In this document: positions 5,821 through 5,831 of the stretch, in pieces
How the letters are laid out: each line of letters opens with the position of its first letter
Numbering within the stretch: the first letter of the stretch is position 1
NCBI GenBank assembly: GCA_017483405.1
Contig: JAFUWP010000028.1
Coordinates: forward strand, 1 to 5,831
Source of the DNA: Oscillospiraceae bacterium
GTDB taxonomy: Bacteria; Bacillota; Clostridia; Oscillospirales; Ruminococcaceae
DNA length: 5,831 bases
Reading direction: 5' to 3'
The notes under the pieces: generated by a model
What the model was told of the DNA's origin: nothing
The model's database searches: none
The model's input: the letters and a program-made list of their open reading frames with translations, nothing else
Made by a program: the position numbers and the translations under genes

Positions 5821-5831
5821 TATGGTAAGTA

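Overview
The window reads as chromosomal DNA from an anaerobic, fibre-degrading Firmicute, most likely a cellulosome-producing Ruminococcus (R. flavefaciens / R. champanellensis type). The support is two adjacent family 9 glycoside hydrolases with different modular architectures, dockerin repeats of the ruminococcal style, a C. symbiosum-like hexameric glutamate dehydrogenase, purine-rich Shine-Dalgarno sites (AGAGGG, GAGGGG, GGGAGGG) and AT-rich sigma-A promoters. The species call is inference; nothing in the window fixes it.

Layout, all on the + strand. 3-992: the 3' three quarters of a glutamate dehydrogenase gene (gdhA), cut by the left edge and interrupted by an in-frame TAA at 171-173, then a strong intrinsic terminator (1022-1058). 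1076-1768: a secreted protein of unknown function with one dockerin-like calcium loop right after the signal peptide and a second DxNxDG loop in its C-terminal half. 1769-1935: intergenic region with a near-consensus promoter (TTGACA-N17-TATTAT) and a roughly 100-nt leader. 1936-4227: a complete GH9-CBM3c-dockerin endoglucanase. 4228-4470: intergenic region with two 8-bp GTAC palindromes, a second promoter (TTTACT-N17-TATAAT) and a roughly 140-nt leader holding an 11-bp hairpin. 4471-5820: signal peptide, CBM4-type module, Ig-like module and the first part of a second GH9 catalytic domain, stopped by TAA exactly where the catalytic-base aspartate should be, 11 bases before the window ends.

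Functionally the three right-hand genes form a plant cell-wall degradation locus. The GH9-CBM3c enzyme is expected to be a processive endoglucanase carried on a scaffoldin by its dockerin. The CBM4-Ig-GH9 protein resembles the CbhA/CelK type of cellobiohydrolase. The dockerin-like protein may be an accessory cellulosomal component. gdhA is an ammonia-assimilation housekeeping gene, separated from them by its terminator.

The points most worth following up are the two in-frame TAA codons at otherwise invariant family motifs, the near-identical sequence abutting the -35 of both GH9 promoters, the structured leaders of both GH9 mRNAs, the lack of room for a promoter before the 1076 gene, and the split calcium-loop layout of its product. 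I see no CRISPR array, tRNA, rRNA, insertion sequence or clearly new system.
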